A DNA stretch of 64,000 nt, taken from NCBI GenBank assembly GCA_031216915.1, contig CM062296.1, forward strand, positions 450,926,287 to 450,990,286, read 5' to 3'. The translations under genes and the position numbers were made by a program. Shown one piece after another: positions 54,235-63,865 of this stretch; the first letter of the stretch is position 1, and the number at the start of each line of letters is the position of its first letter. The notes below the pieces were generated by a model. It saw only the letters and a list, made by a program, of their open reading frames with translations, did not search any database and was not told the origin of the DNA. The stretch comes from Pictodentalium vernedei (lineage: Eukaryota; Mollusca; Scaphopoda; Dentaliida; Dentaliidae).

Positions 54235-54450
54235 TGAATGAATGAATGAATTGTTTTTTACAGTATACACACATATTAAATTGCACATCGAAATATAATA
54301 AAGGTATCTTTTCAGGACAAAAGGCAAATACGTGTATTACAAATTTAACGTAAAAGTACAGACTATTAGCCATACAATAACACCCAAATAACCATGTATA
54401 CCGTGGGAGATGACATAGCCAGATTGGCTGTCTACCTGTCATTCCCGAAG
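54235..54450 (-). mobile_element. LINE 3' end with (ATTC)n tail, copy 1
   Basis: On the minus strand: GGGAATGACAGGTAGACAGC, CAATCTGGCTATGTCATCTC, CC, then untranslated sequence with GTATACTGTAAAAAACAATT and the tail CATTCATTCATTCAG. The hairpin-like GACAGCC..GGCTATG block is shared with 63718-63760. No coding part is retained. Confidence 0.65.
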
Positions 54451-55309
54451 GACTATCAAGCACTGTTCTGTGTAAGACCACGAATCAATAAGAAAACATA
54501 TTCAGGAGAGTTCGTTGGGATGCACACATTCATATACATACACATACACATATATGAGACATGTATGAGACCTGTCGACTATCCAATAGGATTTCCCGTT
54601 TGAGTCATTGATACTGACCCAACTCGGGAACTTAAGACGAGGCCCGGAATTGAAGGAATTAGGGTATGCAAATATAACTTGAAACTGTATAAACTGGAGT
54701 GTTGTAGAGCGTTATATAACAGAATATGATATAATTTTATATAAAATACTATAATACAGAAATGCAAGAATTGAAGCCTTAAATAAAACAATCCGGACAG
54801 AACTTCTATATTATAGGCATATGTCGTAAATATTTTTCAGCCAGACTCTTCTTAAATATACGCCTAGAACGTAATATTGCGCAAACTTCATCCAGGTTAT
54901 TCACTATTTTTGGATAAGCGTTTGTTGGTAGGGCATCTGATGTCAACCATACCTGCTACAAAGCAGCCATGGTTTAATTTGTTAACCATTTGATGCTTTA
55001 GTACGTGTTATGACGTACGAAATCAAACAGCAGGTTGATACTTTGTGGTCATTTGTTTTGTTATTATTTTTCGATTTTTTAAAGTTTTAACCTCAAATTC
55101 CTGTTTTCTCCCGAATAGTGCTCAGTGATAACTGTTGAACCAAATGTTATCGCAGCTTAAAATACTAATGTAATCCTGCTGTCAAGACTTCTTAACTGGT
55201 TGAGTGTTAGGAGTCACTATCAGGGTTTTCAAGAAATGAGGATACCAGAGCAAAAGCCAACACTCCTTTCTTATTTTCATATTCAGTCAAACACAAATAA
55301 TATTTTGTT
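54451..55309. other. Unassigned AT-rich stretch
   Basis: No recognised genes or element ends. A weak inverted repeat around 54950-54980 (CATACCTGCTACAAAGCAGC, CATGG) is noted only. Confidence 0.45.
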
Positions 55310-55385
55310 CATATAAATTTGTTTTATTACAAATTATTGGAGAGTGCCTGTGGGCACTCTCCAATAATTAGTAATAAAACAAGTT
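55310..55385. repeat. Hairpin, about 33-bp arms
   Basis: TTTGTTTTATTACAAATTAT and TGGAGAGTGCC pair with GGCACTCTCCAATAATTAGT and AATAAAACAAG around TGTG. The flanking sequences do not match MITE families A-F. Confidence 0.8.
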
Positions 55386-55648
55386 TTGAGTAACAAATTC
55401 AGACCACCAAAAGTAATTTAGCCCTCAACCAGATAATCACTAATGTGAAAAATATCTTGTTATTTGTACTTTCCGACGTTTGACGTCGCATTTTGAAAAA
55501 CGTTGAAGAAACTGAATTCCCAGTGACGTTTGAACGTCAGGATAATTAAAGTCTCAAAGGGTTAAAACATCAATAGCCTCTGACATCAAGAAACCATCGC
55601 TTAAAGAACTTCAGCAGTTCTTTCAATTTACTGGGATATTTTGTTGGA

Positions 55649-55788
55649 AAGTCCGGCAGTTGTTCGTCGCTGCTCCATGGTTCTCTCCAGGTTATTCCCT
55701 TTCCTCCACCCGTAAAACTGGCCGATACGACGTGATCCTGGCAGTTGAATGTTTTGTTAAACCCCAATAAACAAATCGAAACAGACCT
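55649..55788 (+). mobile_element. SINE 3' fragment, variant tail (copy 9)
   Basis: GGCAGTTGTTCGTCGCTGCT, CCATGGTTCTCTCCAGG, CCTCCACCCGTAAAACTGGC, then a different 3' part (CAGTTGAATGTTTTGTTAAA) and CCCAATAAACAAA. Head and most of the body are missing. The tail type is that of copies 1 and 4. Confidence 0.72.
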
Positions 55789-55952
55789 ATTGTTTAATAA
55801 ACGATCTCCATTGAGTCACAATCTGATATAATATTTCTGAACCGAGTCCACTCTGTAAACCTCGGCGCAGATCGATTTTAGTGAGCGAGGCTCAGAAATG
55901 CCATATCAAAACGAGACGAATTTGATATCGTTTTTATCACATAATGTGTAAT

Positions 55953-56062
55953 TTAACCTAACGTAACAACAAAAAACAGCGTATTCACAAAACTCACTAG
56001 CCGAATTTTATTTTTTTAATTTTTGACTTCAAAACATAGATTATGAACCCTTGTTAGAACGA
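55953..56062 (+). mobile_element. Half of a hairpin MITE (family A), copy 11
   Basis: TTAA-CCTAACGTAACAACAAAAAA, CAGCGTATTCACAAAACTCA, then AAACATAGATTATGAACCC and stops at GTTAGAACGAC. Only the left half is present. The upstream sequence GATCGATTTTAGTGAGCGAG is shared with 34391. Confidence 0.68.
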
Positions 56063-56368
56063 CCACACAAGCATGCCATTGGCAGTTTACATAGAGGCCA
56101 TTTCGATATACCGGATTTCTATGCAATCAGATGCATTTTGCATTTTGATCATTGTCACGAATGTCATGCAACAACCGGCTGCATCAATTTCGATGGCCAC
56201 AGTTGATCTCCAATAGAGAGGGAAATTTCCCGGCGTACAATACGGCCAGTCTGCTTCTGCAGGACGGACCATAAACATTCTCAAGCCGCTATGCGACTAA
56301 TGTCGGAAATCTAGCTTGGAGCTGCAAAACGGGATCTTGTCCTGTTAGATACAGCGTAGAAAAGGAAT

Positions 56369-56510
56369 ATACACACAGAACGACACGCGCGTGTGAATGG
56401 GTTAATCGATACGGCACAAGTGCCAGCGCGAAAGGTTACAACGAGAGGCCGCAGGCCTCGAGTGCGATATCGATTAACTCATTCGCACGCGCGTGTCGTT
56501 TTGTGTTTAT
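56369..56510. mobile_element. Palindromic MITE family D, copy 2
   Basis: ACACAGAACGACACGCGCGT-GTG..GGTTAATCGAT on the left; ATCGATTAACTCATTCGCAC and GCGCGTGTCGTTTTGTGT on the right; apex GAGAGGCCGCAGGCCTCGAG. Close to the copy at 52541 but shorter at the apex. Confidence 0.88.
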
Positions 56511-57679
56511 TATTATTATTATGCCTTCACGACTATAAAAACAATTATTAGAAGGGCACTCAATTCATTTGACAACTATCAAAGAAACAAAGAGACAGAG
56601 AGAAGTGTTCTGGCTGTTTTTCTCTCTGCAATGACCACTATGCATAACGCACTTTTTGCCCATCGTGCAGGATACACAGTAAAGTGTTACCATCGCACGG
56701 TGAGATTATTAAGAAACTCAAGGCAAGTCATATTGTCACAAACATTCGGAACAAATTACTATCGATCATAAGGTTTAGTAAGAGGCTGACATACCTTTCA
56801 CCAAAATGTGCTTAATTTATCAACGCTGATTCATTACGTGAAGTCCTTTTTCCATACTTGACGAATACTGTTGACAGTAAGTAATATTGAAGGGGATCAT
56901 CTCGAGTGTAATTACAGTTATTAGAGTCAGTGAACCTCTTTGTGGCCGTAAAATCTATTCAACCTCCTAATTATCACACGTTGCTACAAATCTCCTCACA
57001 AGTTCCCATTAACTCTGTTCGACTTGCAACAAATGCGTCACCACGGTAAATATGGTATGAATCGAAATATGCTATAGAAAAGATTTTCCATGTGTTTCTT
57101 TCAAAACTATTTCGAAAGTTGTCTAATGACTGTGAGCATCTCCTCGATTATTAACAACAATCATAATGAGAAAGCTGCAAACTTTATCGTATTACCTTAT
57201 CTTGCGATATATCCCAGAGCCAAAGTTACATACTAAGGACATTGTTTGGGATTAAATACTTCATCTGGCACTACAGTTATCGGGCTGGCATTTTTCTCGC
57301 GTTATAGTGCGTGTGCTCGCAATGCGGCGCGGTTAATATTAAACTCTAATGTACCGTCTATGATTTTTATTCTTCTTTATAAAGCTAGTGTTATCCCGGA
57401 GTATACCATTCATAGCAAGCAATTTATGTAAGGTAAACAGAAAAAAACGCGTCACGAAAGGAGAACTAAAATTGTAATTAAAGATAGCATCAACTACCTC
57501 GATGGTTTATGCGAATGTTTGCCACTTAAGTTAGTCCAGGAGAAAAGCATATAGATTTTTGTCTATTGATTGGCAGAGTACCCCAATAACCCAGTGTCTA
57601 CTATTGTGGAAAATAAGGATACATAATTTGTAATATTTGTTTTAAAACAATCATATATTGCTTGGTCTCTATATATAGT
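56511..57679. other. Unassigned stretch
   Basis: No recognised element. The open frames at 56493-56771 and 57246-57431 have no identifiable motifs. Confidence 0.45.
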
Positions 57680-57765
57680 CCCTTGAGTGGAACAAGGTGT
57701 CATCTGCAATGCTTTAGCATTGCAGATGACGCCTTGTGTCACTCAAAAAGACGATATATATTGTA
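57680..57765. repeat. Hairpin, about 38-bp arms
   Basis: TTGAGTGGAACAAGGTGTCA and TCTGCAATGCT pair with AGCATTGCAGATGACGCCTT and GTGTCACTCAA. The outer TATATA sequences also pair. No second copy was found. Confidence 0.8.
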
Positions 57766-58007
57766 GTAGAAGTTCCCTTATCAGTGGACAAAGGGTGAAG
57801 TGTATGTAGTTTTATTTTTTATTGATTAGCGTTACAGATTTAATTGTAAGTAATTGGGATAAACACACCATGATGTTCCATCACACAGGAACGATGTAAT
57901 CTAATTGCGCAGATCGATGCTGTTTTGTGTATGCAAAATAGTTTCCCATCCTAATATTTGAGTTTCTTATATGATCAATTTTTCGTCAATGGGACGTTCT
58001 CAATTAC

Positions 58008-58210
58008 TTAACCTTTCAAACAATACAAGATACAAAATATATGTATTTTTTCTGAATAACGTGGATATTCTGTGCTCTCTTCCCAATGGCATTTCACAAC
58101 CCCTCGCTTAGTCGAGCTAGATGAGCTCGTCCAGCAAGGTTTATAAGATTTATTTTGATTAACATAGTGTCAGTCAGAAGAGCAGCCAGTGTTCACACAA
58201 TCGAGTACCA
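58008..58210. mobile_element. Decayed hairpin MITE (family A), copy 12
   Basis: TTAA-CCTTTCAAACAATACAAG, TTTTTTCTGAATAACGTGG, CAATGGCATTTCACAACCCC, apex TCGAGCTAGATGAGCTCG. The right arm is mostly lost. Confidence 0.5.
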
Positions 58211-58211
58211 A

Positions 58212-58975
58212 TTTAACCCATTGCACTAAAACTGTTGATTTGACACCCAAAAATCTTCGTTGGCTAATATTTTGGCGACCAAAAAAGTTCAATTCACTTG
58301 TGAAATAAAGCCACTGTAGCAGCGGAGAGCGTCATCGACGACGGAGTATACAAAAAATAATATCTTGGAAATTGTCAGCTTGCAATATGGGCGGACACAA
58401 TAACCGATTTTCCCGAAACCCACCCAAATCCACTGATTTTGTCAGCAAGATGATAGAACAAGTTTGGACAAACTTTCAACATTAACAGTCAGTGTGTGGT
58501 AATGAGGCATTGTTTTTTTTAAAACAGCGTAGGTTATCAACTTAACAAAATGTAGCATTTAATTAGATAAATACTTGATACCGTCGCGAGTCACTCGCGA
58601 CGGTATCAAGTATTTACATAATGAAATTACACATTTTTCAAAGCCTCGCCCCCAGCCCAGTGGATTAACAGTAATTTGTCAATTGATCTGTGATTATATA
58701 GCTTAGCTGACCGATCTTTTCGCTACCTAGGTTTAAGTAAGAACTGTCGGATTTTCTCATTGACCAATTGTCCGTTTACTTTGAAATAATTGCCTGTTCA
58801 TTTTTAAAAAAACTCGACCAATTTTTTGCTCTGACAGGGAAGACACATCCCTCCCATCCCATTTACATTTTGACACCAAAACACTTTGTTTGGCACTAAA
58901 ATATCCAGAATGGCTAAAAATTGGGCACCAGATAGTTTCGGGCTGGCGTGAATACTGAGGGCAACTGACTGAAGC
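58212..58975 (+). mobile_element. Dispersed ~0.8-kb element E with central hairpin, copy 1
   Basis: Collinear with 62150-62960: TTCGTTGGCTAATATTTTGG, CAGCGGAGAGCGTCATCGAC, GGACAAACTTTCAACATTAA, then a perfect 23-bp-arm hairpin AATACTTGATACCGTCGCGA / TCGCGACGGTATCAAGTATT (58569-58615), and ACACTTTGTTTGGCACTAAA, ATGGCTAAAAATTGGGCACC. No coding capacity. The superfamily is not determined. Confidence 0.82.
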
Positions 58976-58980
58976 GGTCC

Positions 58981-59221
58981 TTAATCCTTTACCTAACATA
59001 AAAAGCAGACAAAACTTGCAAACAAAATTCTTGAATAACTATTTTTTTTAAATTTTGTGTCTGAAAAACATAGGTTATGACCCCGCTCGACGAGCTCTTT
59101 TCAAAGAGGGGTCATAACCCATGTTTCTGAGACAAGGAAATGAAAATATAATGACAATTAATTGGCGATTTTTTGAGAATAGCGCAGGTGGTTTTGAACG
59201 TTACGTTGGGTAAAGGGTTAA
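58981..59221 (-). mobile_element. TTAA-flanked hairpin MITE (family A), copy 13
   Basis: TTAA at 58981-58984 and 59218-59221. Right end ACGTTACGTTGGGTAAAGGG; hairpin ATAGGTTATGACCCC / GGGGTCATAACCCATG, with the apex shortened to GCTCGACGAGCTC. Confidence 0.9.
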
Positions 59222-59352
59222 ATATATTCTCAAAAGCCTTTTTCTTATTGCTTTAAATATTTAAAAAACGTCACTCGATTATATTCTGTAATATTATTCA
59301 GGACATTTGGAAAAGCCATGTATACCACGAAACAGAACGTTGGACTATTACA

Positions 59353-59600
59353 TTAACCCTTTATCTAAGGTAACGGTAATATTCCTCAGTGCTATCCCCT
59401 ATAATAACCATTCACTTGTTCCTATTTGTCATGATTGGCCCCAAAAGATACGTTATGGCCCCTCATAGAAAAGAGTTCGTTGAGCTTATTTCAATGGGTA
59501 GTCATCCGCTTCCTTTGGCATCAGTAAAATAAAAATACTCAGTTATTCAAGAATTTTAAGCAAGTGTCCGCTCTCTAGTTACGAGTAGTGGACTAATGGT
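59353..59600 (+). mobile_element. Decayed hairpin MITE (family A), copy 14
   Basis: TTAA-CCCTTTATCTAAGGTAACGG, CAGTGCTATCCCC, GATACGTTATGGCCCCTCAT, apex GAGTTCGTTGAGCTT, then CTCAGTTATTCAAGAATTTT and AAGCAAGTGTCCGC. The right TTAA is lost. Confidence 0.78.
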
Positions 59601-60456
59601 GGCTGTCGATACATGGACTGGAGCATTATAGGGAGTGAAGATTATAGGGTCTGAGGGTTGTCCTATGGGAATCCAGGTACTAAATTTTGCAGTCGACTGC
59701 CAAATGTTCAAGAGTAATTCTCCTAGGACTACCTTCAGTCCCTATAATTCCAGCGTCTAAAATGCGCCACTCCCGATAAAGTTCCAGTCTCAACAATGCT
59801 CGAGGCCCTATATCGACAAATTCCACTTCTGTCGTGTTTGGTAAAACGTTAAGGATACGCTGTTTCCTCGGTATTATACTTCGTTTAGAATTTAATCTGA
59901 ATAGTATCTTCGTTATGCTATAATACCATTGAAAACAAGTCAGAAGATATTAGAGGAGCCATCTCTTCGTCAGTTCTTCGTTAATCTCTTTCACAGATTT
60001 CATTTGTCGCGCTGTAGAAACAAATTCCACGAAGCCGTTCCAATGGACAGTTACTGTGAGTCCGAGAAAAATAAAAAAAAAAAAAAACGAACAATAACAT
60101 ACCCTATCCCACAAACACACCTTGTCCTTTCATGGTGATACACGTATCTTGTCGAAGATAATGGGGAATTCCAATATTTTGCTGAATTTAACTATAACCC
60201 GTTCATACTTCATTCCACCTTCATAACTTTTTATGTCGGAGAAAGTGTGTGTGTAGGGACTAAAATATAACAATCTCAACAATTACTGTAAAAAATTGTC
60301 AGTTGCAATAGGAACTTCCGGTGTGCATTCTTGTGTTTGCACTTATTCTAACAGGTATATTAACTTTGATGAGATGGGGAATATTTCGTCATTTCTCATT
60401 GGACACCCTTGCATTTAAAAGAGTCCATGGCCCACTGAACAACAGTCAGTTTCAGT
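59601..60456. other. Unassigned, with a loose inverted repeat
   Basis: 59586-59780 pairs loosely (ATTATAGGGAGTGAAG.. against ..CAGTCCCTATAATTCC), possibly a worn palindromic element. Nothing else was recognised. Confidence 0.45.
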
Positions 60457-60663
60457 CCGGTGTGACAGGAATGATAGTCTGTAGGAACGTTAGTCCCTCT
60501 GGACTATTATTCCGCGGAATTATAGTCCTAGGTCTAACATTTCTAGGAATAGTAGTCCGGCGGACTACTATTCCTAGAAATGTTAGACCTAGGACTATAA
60601 TTCAGCGGAATAATAGTCCAGAGGGACTAATTTTCCTACGGACTATCATTCCTGTCACACCGG
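60457..60663 (-). repeat. 207-bp near-perfect palindrome (family C), copy 3, inverted
   Basis: Ends CCGGTGTGACAGG / CCTGTCACACCGG; centre G at 60560. The AACGTT/AAAATT asymmetry is reversed relative to copies 1 and 2, so this copy lies in the opposite orientation. The flanks also pair: TCAGTTTCAGTC (60446-60457) with GACTGAAACTGA (60674-60685), suggesting insertion into an older inverted repeat. Confidence 0.93.
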
Positions 60664-61054
60664 AACTATAACTGACTGAAACTGATCTGAAGATGAAAAA
60701 TAAACATCTTTTATTACTGGCTTCAAAATCAAACTTTCAAAAATTCAGAGGTCATCTTACAGTACTGCGATCAGAAAAGTGGCTCGATCAGATCACGGTT
60801 CGTCAGCAACGAAATTACTCCAGTGGCAAGAGAGTTCGAAAACAAAATTTTGCGAGATCAGGACTGAACGAAGGAAAAATGAATGTAAATAATATCTGAG
60901 TCAGTGTTGCATTTTCGACATGTTAGAATGTACAGCGTTGTTTGGAGGCAAGCGGGCGAGGAATTTCGACGAAATCGCGAATCAGTTGCGAAGCGGTCGA
61001 AATTCTCTGTCCGATTTTTTGATCACGGTACTGATATCTGTTATATTTTTACAT

Positions 61055-61311
61055 TACAGTACGTGGAGAGTGTATTATCACTAAATCACCTGTACAGTGG
61101 AGATTCCACCCAATTGCACATTTGTTGCAAAGCATAACAAGACTAAGCAAAGTTCTTTCGGCCAATGGACCACCTAGGTAAACCCGGAGGTCCACTGGCT
61201 GAAACATTACTTGTGTTTTTTGTCCATATGTACAGAATTTGAAAATGATACATCAGGTGATAACTTCATTCCATGGGTGATTTAGTTACAATCCACTCTC
61301 CATATACTGTA
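61055..61311. mobile_element. TA-flanked hairpin MITE (family B), copy 5
   Basis: Ends TA-CAGTACGTGGAGAGTG and CACTCTCCATATACTG-TA. Interior GCACATTTGTTGCAAAGCAT; palindrome GGCCAATGGACCACC..GGAGGTCCACTGGC; TTGTGTTTTTTGTCCATATG. These inner segments are the ones interrupted by LINE inserts in copy 3. Confidence 0.92.
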
Positions 61312-62149
61312 CATACAAATAAAAATTTGGTGTTCTGTCGCAAGGCCATCCAGAACTGCAACAGTTACCACATCTGGCTTTAGATATATTGACGGACCTG
61401 AAGTTCCATTCCAGCAGGAAATACTTCCACTTTGTCCTTGACACACATACCCATTTTGTGAGTCGTTTCGCTATTTCATGGCACGCGTGCCTTTGGTCTG
61501 TGTTGATCGACTCAGGCGTACGTTGAAAATTATACGTTTTATTTGCTGCTGTTTCGTTTTTTCGCAACTCGCGTCACCAACTATTTTTATGTTTGAGATG
61601 ACTTTTGAGAATGTCAAGTCCCCTTGTCCCTGGAAGTTCGACACCGCAAATTTACACATCACAACCTGAATAAAATAAGACATATTTGGGCACTTTTGTT
61701 GGCCAGAAAAATGGACGGGTTCTGATTTATAACAAACTGATTTGCAGTACCGAAATCTTCCGAGGTACAGGAGTATGATCGCAAATGTGGTATCTTTCTC
61801 GATTAGAATTCGATCTAGTCTCGACACACTTACCTATAAAGTCTCACAAAAATGTGAACCAAACTCATTGTAGTTTCATTGTTGGAATCTGCAGTTCAAT
61901 ATGTACACGAATAAAACACGAAGTGAACTTCCAATACACATGACTATAATAAGACCATTGTTGGGGTTCAGAATGAACAAAAGTTCTGATTGCATGTTGT
62001 TTATGCACATATACATACATGTAATGGTCCCGAAATGACCTATTTTAAGATTATCTATTGGCTGCAGCAAATACCCAAGAATGCGTAACAATGTTGCCTG
62101 TTTATTTGCTTTTGTATAACTCATATTTCACGCTGTCGAGTGCCATTTT
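61312..62149. other. Repeat-poor stretch with coding-like fragments
   Basis: This is one of the few segments without recognised repeats. Coding-like readings occur on the minus strand (next entry). Otherwise nothing was recognised. Confidence 0.4.
61330..61670 (-). other. Possible exon or gene remnant, weak lectin-like motif
   Basis: On the minus strand an acceptor-like TTTTATTCAG at about 61671 precedes a frame reading VVMCKFAVSNFQGQGDLTF.. to a TAG near 61474. In another frame, further downstream, about 61440-61380 reads YVCQGQSGSISCWNGTSG. CxGQxxxISC recalls the start of SUEL-type (rhamnose-binding) lectin domains, but only this short piece fits and the later Cys and YGR motifs are missing. 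The frames do not join, so it is a remnant or chance. Confidence 0.18.
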
Positions 62150-62960
62150 AGCCAACTGCACTAAATAGTTTGAGTTGGTACCAGAGAATATTCGTTGACA
62201 ACAAGTTTGGCACCAAAAACGTTCCTTTCACTTATGAAGAAAAGCCCTCGCAGCAGCGAATAGCATGATCGACCACGAAACAAAAAAAAGAAAAAAGAAA
62301 AAAGAACAACCCTCCAAATAATTTATTACTACTGATAAAAGGAAATCGGCAGATGGCAATAAAGGCGGAAGCAATAACCGTTTGTCTCTAAAAAAAAAAA
62401 CCGGCGACTTCGTCATTAAGACGTTAAAAATAGTGTTTGGACAACCTTTAAACGTTAATTGTCAGTGAGTGGTAATAAGCATTGTGGATTTTTTTTCTTC
62501 AAAAAATCATTTCAGGTTATCAACATTACAAAGGGCAACATTTAATTGGATATATACTTTATACCGTTGCGAGAGACTCACGACAGTATTGAGTATTTAT
62601 TAAATTACAGGGTGCCTTTTCGTGGAGACTCGCGACCTACCAAGCCCAGTTGATTAACCGTAATTAGTCGATCAATCTGTTAATAATCTGTTATTATCAA
62701 AGCAAAACGACAAGGACATCCCTTTTTGCCAACCGAGGTTTTCCTCGGAACTTTCGAGTTCTGCCTGATTTTTCCCGTGACGAACTGTCCGTTCAGTCTT
62801 GAAGGAATTGCCAGTTCATAATTCAAAACGCGATCACTTTAACGGGTCAGAGAGCGAAAAAATACCCCTCCCCTGCCACTAGCGTTTTGGCACCAAAGCA
62901 CTTTGTTTGGCACTAAACTGTCCAGTATGGCTAAAAATTTGGCACCAGGAATTTTCACTG
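62150..62960 (+). mobile_element. Dispersed ~0.8-kb element E, copy 2
   Basis: Same order as 58212-58975: ATTCGTTGACAACAAGTTTGG, CGCAGCAGCGAATAGCATGA, GGACAACCTTTAAACGTTAA, a decayed central hairpin (TACTTTATACCGTTGCGAGA, CTCACGACAGTATTGAGTAT), CACTTTGTTTGGCACTAAAC and ATGGCTAAAAATTTGGCACC. It has gained A-rich insertions near 62280-62310 and 62390. Confidence 0.8.
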
Positions 62961-63328
62961 TCAGATTTTCAACTCAGTATGTTGTTGGAAAACAAATGTA
63001 TAAATTCATACCTATTTGTGCCACGTTTATACTCATGCAAAACACCAGAGAGAAAAACACTGAGAAAACGATCAAACAATACACGACACTCATCGCTTTT
63101 CACATCGGAGATAGTAAAAGCGTGGGCAGGGCTCTCCATAGCGTTTGAATGAGGAAGGGGAGTATCCGCCTGCACTCTAGACAAAAAATAAAACAAAGAA
63201 CGGCCGTATCTGTGCCTTCGGGTCTCTAGTGAAAGGTAACAGATTTCAACACTCCAGAATCTAGGCTTTGATGATAAGACCATTAAATTGTTGAGCAATT
63301 ACTGTAATGCAATTTCTCCAATACTTTG
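62961..63328. other. Unassigned stretch
   Basis: No recognised elements; short open frames on both strands have no identifiable motifs. Confidence 0.45.
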
Positions 63329-63598
63329 GCCCCTTACCTAACGCAATAGTCGTGTCTGGCCTGCACTGTTCGCAAAGATCGCACTGTGCGGGTATTATTC
63401 GTTTCTGTTCTTGCCTTCGGAACAGGGCCCATGGTTTATCACTGGAGTAAGCTCATTTAGTCATTCCGTTGAGTTCCATGTCGTTGTCCCTGAGGCTAGA
63501 ATTGAAAGTCAAAGGACTGATAAGAAAATAAATGGAAATCCTATCTAAGAGTGTTTCTTGTGAAAACAGTGTTCTGTTTGCGCTGGGCTAGGGGTTAA
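63329..63598. mobile_element. Strongly decayed hairpin MITE (family A), copy 15
   Basis: CCCCTTACCTAACGCAATAG, GGCCTGCACTGTTCGC, GGGCCCATGGTTTATCACTG, a weak hairpin, and the right end GCGCTGGGCTAGGGG-TTAA. The left TTAA is lost. Confidence 0.6.
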
Positions 63599-63671
63599 AT
63601 AATTATGTATTAAAAGTTCCCCTCATGAATCCCGTAAGGATGGAAATTGTTTACAATTTTGATGTCAGGAC

Positions 63672-63865
63672 TAATTATCTTTTAATATGGGAATGGCAGG
63701 ATTATCTTTTAATATGGGAATGGCAGGAAGACAGCCCCCCAGGGCTATGCTGTTCCCATGCAGTTTTACATTTATTTCTGTACATTTCTGCAAGTTGTTT
63801 ATTATACTTCATGTAAACGTATACTGCAAAATAAATTTCATTTCATTTCATTCATTTCAAGGTAA
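63672..63865 (+). mobile_element. LINE 3' end with (CATTT)n tail, copy 2, and 27-bp duplication
   Basis: GGGAATGGCAGGAAGACAGC and CCCCCAGGGCTATGCTGTTC, CC form a stem-loop-like block shared with the copy at 54235. The tail is ATACTGCAAAATAAATTTCA then (CATTT)n to 63859. Just upstream, ATTATCTTTTAATATGGGAA and TGGCAGG occur twice in tandem (63672-63725). Confidence 0.65.

Noticed and set aside
53981..54481. 166-codon minus-strand frame
   Set aside because: It overlaps a LINE 3' untranslated end with an ATTC tail; composition and lack of motifs suggest chance.
59586..59780. Possible fourth copy of the 207-bp palindrome
   Set aside because: It pairs loosely and has scattered CCTAGGACT-like words, but the order and ends of family C are not recognisable.
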